DNA of 64,000 nt, taken from assembly GCA_013076295.1 (NCBI GenBank), contig RQOL01000718.1, forward strand, positions 1,426,001-1,490,000, in the 5' to 3' direction. The position numbers and the translations under genes were made by a program. Below are positions 11,801-23,400 of this stretch, piece by piece (positions within the stretch are counted from its first letter, which is position 1; each line of letters starts with the position of its first letter). This stretch comes from Sanderia malayensis (Eukaryota; Cnidaria; Scyphozoa; Semaeostomeae; Pelagiidae). Below the pieces are notes generated by a model. That model was given only the letters and a program-made list of their open reading frames with translations. It was not told the DNA's origin and did not search any database.

Positions 11801-14558
11801 ATAAGAAATGTTTCATATAACTTACTCGCATATCTTGGCTGCAATTTCTTCGTTAAATGAAAGCATCCAGATGGAAAAGATCAGCTGATATTGCAATTGA
11901 AAGTCGACGTTTCGCACAAGTACGGTGATAATGCTAAACAAAAACGCAAAGAGGATCATCTCAAGCTCGAACAAATAAAAATTAATTAAAGACACTTTGT
12001 ACACAAAACAAGGATATTTCAACGTGGGAAAAGAATATAAAACATACATTGTAAAGAATTAATAGCAGGCTACAGGATAATTTTATAACTATCTGCAAGA
12101 AAATGGGTGCATAGAGCTGCAAAGAGGAAGAAGGTAGTTTTTGTGCATTATTGACCAAGATATCTCGTACAGAATAGAAAGAAACGAGTGCTGCATACTT
12201 TGCAATGCCATTTGCTTTGACAAACGGGCGTCTGTATTCCTCAACACGCATCATCCAATGGAGGCATTCAGCCACGTTTTTCAGGTATTCATTTCCCTGC
12301 GCAACAAAAGGGGGATGAAGTATAAAAAATGATAATGAGGCTTTTGAAAGGATAACGAGGAGAGACAGCACGCAACGCCTCTTTCGTCTCGCTAAATAGT
12401 CACCGTTCTAGTCTCGCCAAATAGTCAGAGTTCCTTGACTAATTGATAAAGACATTGGGGGGAGGAGGTGACTGGTAGTGCGTTAATAGGAGACAAAAGT
12501 CCTGGGACATTTTCGCAAGCCTTCATCCGCCTCCTCCCCCAAACAATGTTGTCTCGAAAGACAGTCTTATGAAATATCGACAAAATTCTTTCTCCGATGG
12601 TCTGCTTGAGAGTAAAACATTGCTTTAGGGGAGTGTGGGGTTAAATAAAGCCTACAAAGAAAGAAATTTGATGTATAGAGCGTCCCTTATTGTTATACTA
12701 CAACGAATCGATTTCGCACGAGCGTGAGTGTGTAAACAAAGATGAGATAGCAAACCGACTTACTGGCAGAACCAGTTGCGCTTTCAACCAATTCAAATAC
12801 AGCGATAGGTTAGGCTCTTGGCACTTGAATTTGCTCCAACAAGCCAGCTTAGCAATCAGTCTGCTGGTCTGAAAGATAAATCGTTCCCTTGTAATATAGA
12901 AAGGTATGTGCAGATATTACTGCATTGTAAACATTGCTTGGCTATTGTTGTGTGAAGTGCGAGAGGGCTATACATAGCTCACCATTTGGATAATGATAGG
13001 ATCTTCTCGGTTCAACAGATTAAACAGAGGATTCCAAAGAGGAAAATCGTGCCTGTTTGAAAAGAGAACGCATCACACATCACTAATCATTCATCCTCAT
13101 CTTCACTTAGAGGTTAAAAAGAAAGAGAAGAACTCCCGAAGTTCCAAAGTTCTTGTTAGGTAATTCTATCACACCTTGACAAAATTCTCATATTGGGCTT
13201 TGTTCAAAATTTTAATATCAAACTAATACTGAAAACAATAAAACATAAAATAAATAATCTATATATGCATATGAAAATCTTTTGTCAATAAAAGCCCACA
13301 ATGAATGCAATTTGTTCTGGATAACATTATGTGATTATCATAGTTTACGTACTTTTTTGCAGTTTCATGGAATAACTTCACTCTACTTCTATCCTCCTAA
13401 TGAAAAGACAAAAGAATTTTCAGGCAGTGAAAACTAGGCATCGCATGGTTGTAGATATCAACACTGGTAGGCAGGAATCAGGAGAAGGGAGCAGGTTTTT
13501 AACAAAGAAAAGAGATGCAGATGAAAAATAACGAAGCTTTTTTTTTAATCAACTAAGGATACAAAGCAGTGATTAGTCAAGAACAGAATGGGGAACCAGA
13601 GGGAGCAAACTGTTTTCAAAATTTGTGTTTGAAGGGGTACAGCTGTCTGTGCCCCAATGCATTACATGGGTGCACTACAGGAATGCAAAATATTGGCTAG
13701 AGTTACTTGTATTGGACTGGTTTCTATTGCACCACCCCCTCCCATCTCTCTTATGCTTAACACCAATGGTGTATAAAGATAAAACGCTAAACTCACAGTC
13801 AGGATATCATCTGTCAAAACAATTGTATACTGCAGCACATGGTCCTTTTGAAATTGACCAAGCAAGGACATTAGGGTTAACAAGCACTAAATGAAGAAAA
13901 ATAAATCAACTATGTAAAATTCAACACTTTAAAATTACCATATGAAAAGAATAAGAGCAAATACCAATTTTGAAATACAATGCTTAGAGGCATACTAACG
14001 AAAACAGTGTTTCAAATACCTCAGATCTACATGGGTAACAATTGGAGTATACATACTTTTTCTCCGTCAGCCATAAGCATTTCAGCCTTCTGTTTGCTAG
14101 ACTGGTGGTCAAAATTGCTGAAGAAATCATAGTCGGATTTGCTGATGACCTCATTTTGATAATACGACTCCCAGTTGATATGATATGATCGTATCTCAAC
14201 GAGCTTTGCATCTAACGGGCTGAGAGGAAGTCCTGAAGAAATGAAAATAAATTTTCAGCTTCTGTAAACATCCATCCGTATTCCTGCATAAATCCACCTG
14301 TATTCCTGCTTACATCCATCCCTGTTTCTACATACATCTAGCTTAAATGTGTATGTTACACGCTATGTGGAACTTCCATTGCAGGTAGTGAATGCTGATG
14401 CTGAATTGTGGTAAGCATTGGCATACATTATTGCAATACACCCAAGTGCACGAGGCACTGTGTGCATACATACCTGTTCCGCCACTCTGTGTATAGCCTG
14501 CATTGTCATTGTACACAGCATATGAAATTTCTACTTTGCCTTGCGCTTGGATGGACAT
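8869..14558 (-). CDS. ATP6V1H: V-type proton ATPase subunit H
   Basis: Regulatory subunit of the V1 sector; it couples V1 to V0 and acidifies endosomes and lysosomes. Sixteen exons (- strand): 14474-14558, 14057-14232, 13797-13886, 13353-13396, 12983-13052, 12764-12868, 12199-12296, 11826-11933, 11602-11686, 11049-11117, 10558-10658, 10348-10426, 9979-10025, 9632-9733, 9069-9182, 8869-8905. All phases agree and give 469 residues (human 483). Landmarks: [130 protein letters not shown]. The protein is an all-helical armadillo/HEAT fold. The N-terminal 28 residues on exon 1 are not conserved by eye. Divergent from KICS2. Confidence 0.96.
10843..10985. repeat. GGGGGCTTAATAGA-type repeat, family F copy 1
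   Basis: Imperfect reiterations of AGAGGGGGCTTAATAGA inside an ATP6V1H intron. Related stretches lie at 48640-48830 and 56015-56250, with a weaker one at 29150-29290. Confidence 0.55.
11219..11532. repeat. 12-bp tandem repeat (ATGGTCTACAGT) in ATP6V1H intron 9
   Basis: About 26 imperfect copies of a 12-base unit, ATGGTCTACAGC/T. Because 12 is divisible by 3 it creates spurious open frames on both strands; it lies wholly between exons 11602-11686 and 11049-11117. Confidence 0.9.
12485..12676. mobile_element. MITE family A, copy truncated at right end
   Basis: Begins AATAGGAGACAAAAGTCCTGGGA and shares the body motifs CAAACAATGTTGTCTCGAAAG and ACAGTCTTATGAAATAT with the complete copy at 16867-17146. 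It lies in an ATP6V1H intron. Confidence 0.7.
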
Positions 14559-15380
14559 TTCGATTGACTCACTGGCAATAGAAATAAAGAAAGTACAGCA
14601 TGAAAAATAGCTATGCGTGAACTTCGTTGATTGACATCATATCACTAAGGCTCTCATTAACATGTAAGTTTAGTTTGCATTGCACACACACACACAAGGG
14701 CAAAAGTAAACAAGTCCACGCCCCCTTAGGAACAGGACACACCCCTCTCTATCAGGAATAATTCTTGAAGAACGTAATAATGCAAATAACTATACAGATT
14801 GATACTCATACTGTTATTTTACTCCTAAATTTTAACCGAAAAACTTCAATTCGGTTCGGCTCACTGGGACTTTTGGGTCAATAATAGAAAGGTTGGCCTA
14901 TCTATGATAAGTCGGTTGCTGTTTTCATTCTGTTTACGTCAAATAGAAAGTACGTTACTTTGACAAATTTAGAGCATATCGTAAGCAGAAACGAAGTATA
15001 CTTACATGGCCTTAAAAAGGAGTCTTCTAGTTGCTAAACAATGCGTTTTATGTAAAAATTTTACGAACAAATTGACATGACCCAGACCTGCAGTGAAGCT
15101 TGTGTCACAAGATTGTTTCATATCGAGGCACAGGTAGGTATTTTGCTTTGAAGCGAGGCAAACGGGGAAGAAGCAGCTATTTTGTCCTAAGCTGTTCAAT
15201 AGCTAGGTATTCAATAGCTTGTTTTGATTTGACCTTTCTTACTTATTTCATTGCTAAAACCTTAGGTATTAATGCCATGACTATCTGCATACGTTATGAT
15301 AGTATAGATACAGATTTTCAATAGCTTAGGTTTCTACTTGGCAGCAAATGTGCTGTGGAAGTCAGTCAGAGGAAAGGAGA
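14559..15380. promoter_or_regulatory. Divergent intergenic region between ATP6V1H and KICS2
   Basis: These 822 bases separate the two start codons and must contain both promoters and 5' UTRs unless a distant leader exon exists. Short reading frames here (15002-15324) show no domain. A (CA)n run is at about 14683-14695. I cannot name a specific element such as a CLEAR box from the sequence with confidence. Confidence 0.5.
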
Positions 15381-18300
15381 ATGGCAGCAAACGTGATGAA
15401 AGAAAATAGCAAGGAATCTTTTCTTGAGACATACTTCTATGGAACTGCTCAGTTCTTGTTTGACGCTTCAAAGGAGCTAGTGGTAAGGTTGAATTGATAA
15501 GCGTAGCGAATATCCCGATGATGGGTTGGGTGGATTACGTTTTTTATTACCAACTTTATCCTGCATGTCATGTTTGGTTGTAAGCTGTATAGTCTCCGCT
15601 CCGTGGACATTTTACTGGATACAGCACTGTCCACTGGATATAGCTGTATGTCAGCGGTAGTACAGTAATCCAATAGCAATGCTTGTCTGAATTTTTAGGA
15701 CAAGGAAAAGGAGGGTGAAAGGCCAGGAGGCTCAATATGGTCTTTCTTTCTGATGCTATTATCTGATCTCATAAATGCAGAAAGGCATTACTTTGCATTG
15801 AATTACATTGAGAAAAGAGTCTTGCGACGTGATGTAAGTATTTATGTGTCATTAATGTAACATGTACCTGGACCCCACAAATACACATATCTAACAGATG
15901 TCTATATTCATTCAGGTGTATGATGATATTACACCAAATTTTGACAGTAGCAGATTCGTTTTAGGTAATTCGGCCATTATATGACAAGCTTCAAACAGAT
16001 CTTAGAAAATTAGGGACAACTGAGACAGCATCGAAGGTGGATGCAGCTGTCATCGAGGAAGGAGGCCTTCCCCTTTTGTCTGATCTTTCAATGCAAATGT
16101 CAACATTTGTTAATGCAAGAAAAGAAATGATCGATTTGTATCCTTTTCCTGAAAAATCTCCAAAAGTCAGAGCTTCAGTAATTTTACATGCTATAAGCAA
16201 GTTTCATGTTTCTTTCTTAAATCTATGTGTTTGGTAATGTTAAGCTATACATACATGCAAACATACATACATGCATACATAAATGCTTACATACATGCAC
16301 TATGTGGAACATCCATGTACTAATCTACTTAACATCAACAAGCTATGCAAAGCTGGCAAAAAGTAAATGGGAAAACAAAGATGATCTGCCACAACTTGTT
16401 CAGCTTATTGAAGGAATTCATGAACGGTAAGGCATTGAAATAATGCCATGGCCTTCGCAATGTCACTTTGTAGCTTTTATAAACTCAATTTGTGGCATTT
16501 ACTGTGTGTTTGATAACCCTTCTTGTTTTCTGCCCTCAGACACAGCAAAGAATTCCATCACCCCATTTTAGATGGCTTGAAGTCAAGCTTTTGGCAAGTC
16601 TTGTTGATATACTTATCATTTCAATATACAATCTTCAATTATTTATTTAAGATGAATAATTTTAAATGCTCTTTGTTGCAGCCTCGAAGTTGAAGTTGTG
16701 AAGAATTTATTCAAAGCCGAGCAGGAGATGCAGAAATGGAGGTTTTTTCCATCCCTGATGCTTCTTTATGAATGCCAAGCAAATTTGAATTCATGGATCC
16801 AGCTACAACCTCCACACTCCACCAGAGAGGTAGCTAATGCATTTCATTTCATACCTCTTTACCCACAATAGGGGACAAAAGTCCTGGGAAACTTGGGACA
16901 CTTACCATTTTTGCAAGTTTTGCACGTATCCTTCATCTGTCTCTTCTCAAAACAATGTTTTCTTGATAGACAGTCTAATACAATATTGACAAAATTCTTT
17001 TTACACGATGATCAAAGGGGCTTGATTTGGAGAGCAAAATTGTTTTAGGGGGTGTGGGGATTGATTAAAGTCCAAAAAAAGAATTTTGCTGGTTGATAAC
17101 CTTTTTTGTAATTTGACAAGTGTTCCAAGGACCCTTGTCCCCTATTACAGCATTGCTCCTTTGTTGGCAGCATCTTTAATAGCCAATCACAGATTGTCTA
17201 CATCACACAGCTCTCTCTTGCATTGTTTTATACAGCTTGCTGCACAAACAACTGCGACAAAAAGTCCTGTAGTACTCATAGCCACAGCAACTAGAAGGCA
17301 CCGCCATCTTCCGTTCCTGTACCAGTGGCTTTATCAATTACACCTAGCTGTCGTTTCAAAGGTAAACAAGTAAATATCTCAGCAAGGCAAAGTAACCCCA
17401 ATTAACAGCTGGGTTAAAGCTCTGACTGCTTTGGTGAACAGCCTTTTGGAATATAGTAATGAGTTGAATGAGATTTCATGCGTGCAAGGACCAATTTCTG
17501 TTGTTCTACCCTGTTGTTCTACTGCTGTCTTGGGCATCAAAGTGCCATAGTCTACACAGCGCCATAGCTCTGCACAACTCTTTATGAACTCTATGCTGTA
17601 TTAATCTTGCGTTTGATTTGTGGTGTCTTTTCCTTGCAGTTTAGCTTGAGTGCCATAGTGGCTTACTCTGCACAACTCTTTATCAATTCTATGCTGTATT
17701 AATCTTGCGTTTGATTTGTGGTGTCTTTTCCTTGCAGTTTAGCTTGAGTGCCATAGTGGCTTACTCTGCACAACTCTTTATCAATTCTATGCTGTATTAA
17801 TCTTGCGTTTGATTTGTGGTGTCTTTTCCTTGCAGTTTAGCTTGAGTGCCATAGTGGCTTACTCTGCACAACTCTTTATCAATTCTATGCTGTATTAATC
17901 TTGCGTTTGATTTGTGGTGTCTTTTCCTTGCAGTTTAGCTTGAGTGCCATAGTGGCTTACTCTGCACAACTCTTTATCAATTCTATGCTGTATTAATCTT
18001 GCGTTTGATTTGTGGTGTCTTTTCCTTGCAGTTTAGCTTGAGTGCCATAGTGGCTTACTCTGCACAACTCTTTATCAATTCTATGCTGTATTAATCTTGC
18101 GTTTGATTTGTGGTGTCTTTTCCTTGCAGTTCAGCTTGAGTGCCATAGTGGCTTACCCTGCACAACTCTTTATCAACTCTGTGCTGTGTTAATCTTGTGT
18201 TTGATTTGTGGTGTCTTTTCCTTGCAGTTTAGCTTGTATTTCCACACAACCCTCAGTGCACAGACGAATCCTGCAGAAATGAAACTCATGTCCACGAAAA

Positions 18301-19795
18301 CATCAATAGACTACTTTACAAAGTGAGTCATTCTCTGTCAACATTCTCAATTCAAATAAAACTGACCACATCTGCTTTTACAGTGGAACTTCCAAATAAC
18401 GAACCCCTATGGGATCGATGATTTTGTCCATTGTTGATGTATTTGTTGTATAGAGGTTGCTTTTGCAAATATATGACCAACTTTGAACGATTTTGGGACA
18501 AAATTATTTGTACGTTGTTTGGGGGTGTCCGTTAATAGGGGCTCCACCGTAACCTATTGATATTTGCATGGTGATGTAGAAATCGCCCCCCCCCCAATTT
18601 TACACCCCTCTTTCCCACCCTATTACCGTTTAATAATCATTGCTGTGACCTTGTGGCCGTAGGCGTACCAGCAAGCCACTTCTGCTTGTGCTACATGGTC
18701 TGATTACTTCCTCTTACCTATAGATTATCCACGTTTATCAAGAAGAGCGATGCTTTAAACGTCTCTCTAATACTCGACACAACGTCTATGGAACGGGTGA
18801 GCGGACATGGCTACACGCTGCCGAATATCCAACGTGAAAAGCCGAGTGGCATCGAAATGTATCCAGCTATTGTCAGTCTGCCCGAGGTATGTCTAAACGT
18901 CACATCTGGTAACACGAACTTCAACGGTATTTCAGCTGTTAATTCTTGAATTGTTGTGTTGAGCCAAAACCAGTTATTCCGAAATTCCACATTGGACCAC
19001 TGATGAATCTGTTTAGCCACTGCATGCTTGCGAAATCCTATCGTATTGTAACTGCAGATTTTGAACGAATACTTCTTCGTTATAAACTCATTGTTTTGCC
19101 TTGCGTTTGCAGTCGAAGCCCACTATTCACTGGCCAGCGGTCATCTCAATCTTAACTGGTAAAACTGGCGAACTTTCATGTCCAGGAAGAGTGGTCTATT
19201 TCTTCGACGACGTAAGTATGATGATGTCAATTCCTCTTTTATTTTACCAATTGCAGCTTGTTGGAAGATTTCTCTTTTAGTATCCATATTATTCTTTCAT
19301 ATGTTTCATCCTCATCTTCATGCAGAGGCAGAAACGTACGTACTATTTGATAAAAGTTGACGTCAACATCACCATGGTTATTGTTTTCAATGTTAAAAAG
19401 AAAGAGAAAGACTCGTACGTCCAGAAGTTCTTGTTAGGTAATTCTATCCTGATCACATTCGATTGCCAATCCAAGTGTTTTGGATTATCAATCCGATTAT
19501 ATTCAATTACCAATCCAAGTGTATTGGATTATTAATCTGATTACATTTAATGCTAATCCAAGTGCATTGGATTATCAATCTGATTACATTCGATTGCCCA
19601 TCTGAGTGTAGTCGATTGCGAATCCGATTGCAGCCCAATGTTTTTTCTACCAAGTATCAATAGCAGTTTTTAAACCATGCAACGATCACCTATAATCCGT
19701 GATTTGTTTCATTTTCAGAGACGCGATCTCTTCTCAACCACGACAGCAATTTTCAGATGCTCAAACCTCGACAGAGTCAGAAGTTCCTCAAGTAA
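15381..19795 (+). CDS. KICS2: KICSTOR complex subunit KICS2 (C12orf66-type)
   Basis: KICSTOR recruits GATOR1 to the lysosome and so dampens mTORC1 when nutrients are low. Exons: 15381-15482, 15699-15833, 15965-16137, 16343-16426, 16540-16593, 16682-16829, 17236-17361, 18228-18322, 18724-18886, 19113-19211, 19326-19437, 19719-19795; 455 residues (human 445). Landmarks: SFLETYFYGTAQF; GGSIWSFFLMLLSDLINAER; FVNARKEMIDFYAKL; EFHHPILDGLKSSF; RFFPSLMLLYE; FSLYFHTTLS; AEMKLMSTK; NVSLILDTTSMERVSGHGY; MYPAIVSLPESKPTIHWPAV; VDVNITMVIVFNVKKKEKDS. Intron 5 uses a GC donor (TG/gcaagt at 16594). The exon 8 acceptor is preceded by six tandem copies of itself. AATAAA at 19972-19977 is a likely poly(A) signal. 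Tail-to-tail with DNTTIP1. Confidence 0.95.
16867..17146. mobile_element. MITE family A, complete copy (KICS2 intron 6)
   Basis: About 280 bp with terminal inverted repeats: left AATAGGGGACAAAAGTCCTG, right (inverted) AATAGGGGACAAGGGTCCTT. No coding capacity. This is the best full-length reference for the family in the window. Confidence 0.85.
17545..18227 (+). repeat. 98-bp minisatellite repeating the KICS2 exon 8 splice acceptor
   Basis: Seven units, 98 bp each after the first, nearly identical in the middle. Each ends in TCTTTTCCTTGCAG followed by TTTAGCTTG, so the polypyrimidine tract, AG and the first nine exon bases recur with AG ending at 17639, 17737, 17835, 17933, 18031, 18129 and 18227. 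Only the last is followed by the conserved coding sequence (FSLYFHTT). Using an earlier one would run into an in-frame stop within the repeat. Confidence 0.93.
18380..18552. mobile_element. MITE-like element, family H (KICS2 intron 8)
   Basis: Imperfect terminal inverted repeats of about 28 bp: left TACAGTGGAACTTCCAAATA, right (inverted) TACGGTGGAGCCCCTATTAA. TA at each end suggests a Tc1/mariner- or pogo-like TA target, which is an inference. Confidence 0.6.
19459..19630. repeat. ~45-bp imperfect tandem repeat in KICS2 intron 11
   Basis: Four diverged units of roughly 45 bp built around CCAATCCAAGTG and GGATTATCAATC/TGATTACATT. Confidence 0.7.
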
Positions 19796-20437
19796 ATCAG
19801 CATCAGGAATCAATCTCTCTCGATTCTCAAAACATTTCAAACAATATCTTAATATACAAGATCAATTTTGCAATTTGAATAATACCGCTACAGTCCAACA
19901 TATCCTATATATCCTATGTGTTACATTCTGCTTCTAATATACTGGGTTTTATTCGATCTTGAAATCGCAACAATAAAAGGAAAAAAGGGTTCGTAATACA
20001 GGAATCCAATCTAATAAATAATTTTAAAAATCGACAAAAGCTGTTGCCGTGATTGTAAGTTATTGCCGATGCAAGGAACATCACTAAGATTAATACCAAG
20101 GCGTGTTGTTGTGGCATTAAATTAAAAGAATTATTTTCTACCGACTGTATATTTATACGTGCCCGTACAATCTTTAAAACTTTTCTATGTTACTACTATA
20201 CTTGTATAACTCGTAAAATAAAAGGTAGTTTTATGTGAGTAAAATTTATTTTATTTGAAATAAAACTCAGCAGACAAAGCTCAAGTGAAGTTCCTTGATC
20301 TTAAATAAATTGGTAGAAATAAATTGGTAGAGAAAACATGGTTCGGCTTGGGCTTTGGACCAGTTGTAAATAAAGATTAAGTACCTGCTGATTGATGCAT
20401 TCGTATTGGTTCTGTAGTGATGTGTTACGTTAGTTTG
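19796..20437. other. Tail-to-tail intergenic region KICS2/DNTTIP1
   Basis: Contains AATAAA at 19972-19977 (KICS2 side) and TTTATT at about 20245-20255, the minus-strand AATAAA for DNTTIP1. No gene seen. Confidence 0.55.
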
Positions 20438-23400
20438 TCAAACACTTGGTAATGGTGGAGCTGGTTTCTTGGTGACTTCTCGAAGGATGGCAGCTTCTGT
20501 GATATAAAAAACCACCTTATACAAATAATCAAAAGCCAAGCATAGGAATCTAGTGTGAAAATGCTAGATCCACATGCTTAGATGATCGCATCTAATGATA
20601 GTAATTAATAACGTGAAGCTCTGAGTCACAACCAATGTGTAAATTCGTAATGAATGTGTAAAGTAATATCAAAATTTTATGATGGAAATTAACAAGAAAG
20701 GATTGAAGAAGTGAGAATGAAATTGTTTACCAGATAAATCACTTACTTTTCATGGCAACCTTAATTTTCTCCATCATTGCTGGCGGTGGTAAATAGCCCT
20801 TGATATCCTCCCTCTTAATCCCTAAATTATCCCTGCAATAAAAAAGAGGCATCGGTATTAGACTCGCTACATTGCGTCCCTGTGCCTCACCCTTGTATTG
20901 AGCGAGTTACGAGCGAGGCACTGAGTCTAATTCGGCGTGATAGAATAGAAGAGGTAGATTCGTAAATGAGCGCAAGATCAGCCACACATCAAAGAGAAAC
21001 ATTCGTTTCGTCACCATACATACTTGTAGTCTTGGTGAGTCGTGGCAAGATTTCGAATATCATCCGCAATCATTAAAAATGCCTGAAAAAAAGATATGCA
21101 AATACAGTAAACACCCGCATATAAGAACCTGTGAATTCTGCATCCAGCCTATTGTTCAAATACAATACCCTATTGTCTCTTCTATTGTCTTAGGCAGGGA
21201 TTTCAGCCTGGAAGGTTCTTAACCCACTGGTTCTTATATGCGGGTGTTTAGTGTATAAACATCTGTATTGCATTACGATCACCATGCAGTGTTAAAGCAA
21301 TGTATGGCAAGGTAGGAATCGAACGGGGATAGGCAGAATGTGTGTAAGGGCTTACCTTTCCACCAGTGATAGGCATGTGTCCGTTCTCAAAAAGCCATTG
21401 CTTATCATCTTGATCTGCTGTGTACTAAAATGAAAAAACCAGACCCGGAATTTAGAGATATATTCATGTGAAGAACAAAGTTTGCATTTTACTAACATAC
21501 CAATTTTATTTCGACGGGGCGCTTAAAGAACAATAAAAATGTAACAAAACCGGGTACTGGTACTTTTGTTGCGTTTTGTTGCATGCTGATTTACCTTGAA
21601 TAAATCGGGATGTCTTGTATACAGTCTTCCTCTTGCTGAAGCAAAGCCCAGAATCCTACAATAGATAACACCAATCACTACATACTAGCACTGTACATGC
21701 CGTTACGTATATGGAAAGCTACCTCCTCAAAGACTTGTGCCACTATTTAATATCAAGCATTCAAGCGGGAAAGAATTTTTGGAGAAAGGGAACAAAAGGA
21801 AAATAAAACTGAAAGATTAGTACAAGAAAGAATTATAACGGAGATTGGGGTAACGCCGGCCTATCTTGTCCCTTCCGTTGCGTCGCCATTGTGAAGAAGA
21901 GTCTTACTTGTTGGCTTTGACACCCATTATAAGTTCTGTTTCCTCGGTCAGTCTAGCTTCGTCCCACTGAAATTGAAACCAGACGTGCGCATTAGGACGT
22001 GAACTCAAACCAAATCTTCCATGTCACAGAAAAATATAAAAAATAACCGCAATAATAAAGGCATTACCGGAGGATAGTTGTAATCATCTTTTGGTTTTTC
22101 TCTAAAAATTAAATGCAGTAGATAAGAAAATAACTTTGCGAACGATTGCTTAATATGTTGCTTAGCCATTACGAAAATTGTAGATTTGAGAAGGGTTGAT
22201 ATAATACCTCGAGTAATGCTCGTCTCTTCTGATCTTTCTCTGCAAAAAAACAAGATGCCTCAAACTATATCTGATGATAATGTTCAGAAGTTAAGAGAAT
22301 GCGATCAAAGATGTGCAAGCAATGAAACAAGATTAGATGATTGATAATTAAAAAAATATGATAAAATTACAATAAAATTACGATCAAATACAATAGAATG
22401 TGATAAAAATAATGATTATTGCATTGGAAAAACATAAAAATATAGACAGTTGATGGGTGAACATTGAATTGCATAAATTTTCATAAATTACACAGAGATT
22501 GTGGTAGAAAAGAATTAACATGGAGATGCAGAGAAACATAAAAAAGCAAATTAGTGCCTACCTTTTTTATAATAGCCTGTCGAATTGGTACCTTAATTTT
22601 AGCAGCCTTTACAGCCTATTGAAAAAATGAGGTACATAAAATCAGTTATAAAACTCTAGCAAGGATCGTAATAGCTTCTTTGAAAGCCAAGCAAATACAG
22701 ATATTGTCCACTCAGAAGAAATTCTGCATAATGACTCCAGCAACAGACCTTTGGAACTGAATCTTCTTCGTTTTTATTTTCAACTTTAAATAATGATTTA
22801 GCCTTCAAAAAAATAGATATTAAATAGCAACAAATAGATGATTGCATAACATGAGATATCTCTTCAATCAGAAACATATTTCCACATTGTCCTATGCGTG
22901 TATATGGAAATACATCCAAACAGGACTAGTGGTAAATCCTAGTCCACTACGCAGAGGTCCTTAATACTTGGCCAAAAGTATACAGGTCTGACTGTCAGTG
23001 ATGTAGGAATACTAGTAATGCCTCTTCAGTACACATTAACTCAAACAACTGAATTCCCTATATTGTTTATAATATTGTTAGAGGTAGAGAACTGAAATGA
23101 AGAATCACCTCATCTAATGAACGTCGAAGAATGTACTTAACATGGTCCTCTGTCACTGGTTCTTTAAGATTATCTGATATATTATAAGCAGCCATACGAA
23201 ACATCTTGAATAGAAAAAAAATAGCTATGACTAAGGCCAAGTTAGAATTAAAAGAAAATTTTGTTTTTAATGCCTTGTAAAGGGCTTATAAAGTATGAAT
23301 GCTTAAAGGCAAGTTTGTGAATAAAATGACTTACCTCTTGATAACTTTGAAGAACTCTTTCAATATCTGTATTCAAACTGTGTTGCATGGCAGATCTTAC

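Noticed and set aside
17545..18227. CRISPR-like regularly spaced direct repeats
   Set aside because: The repeat is contiguous 98-bp units without unique spacers, in an animal intron; it is a minisatellite.
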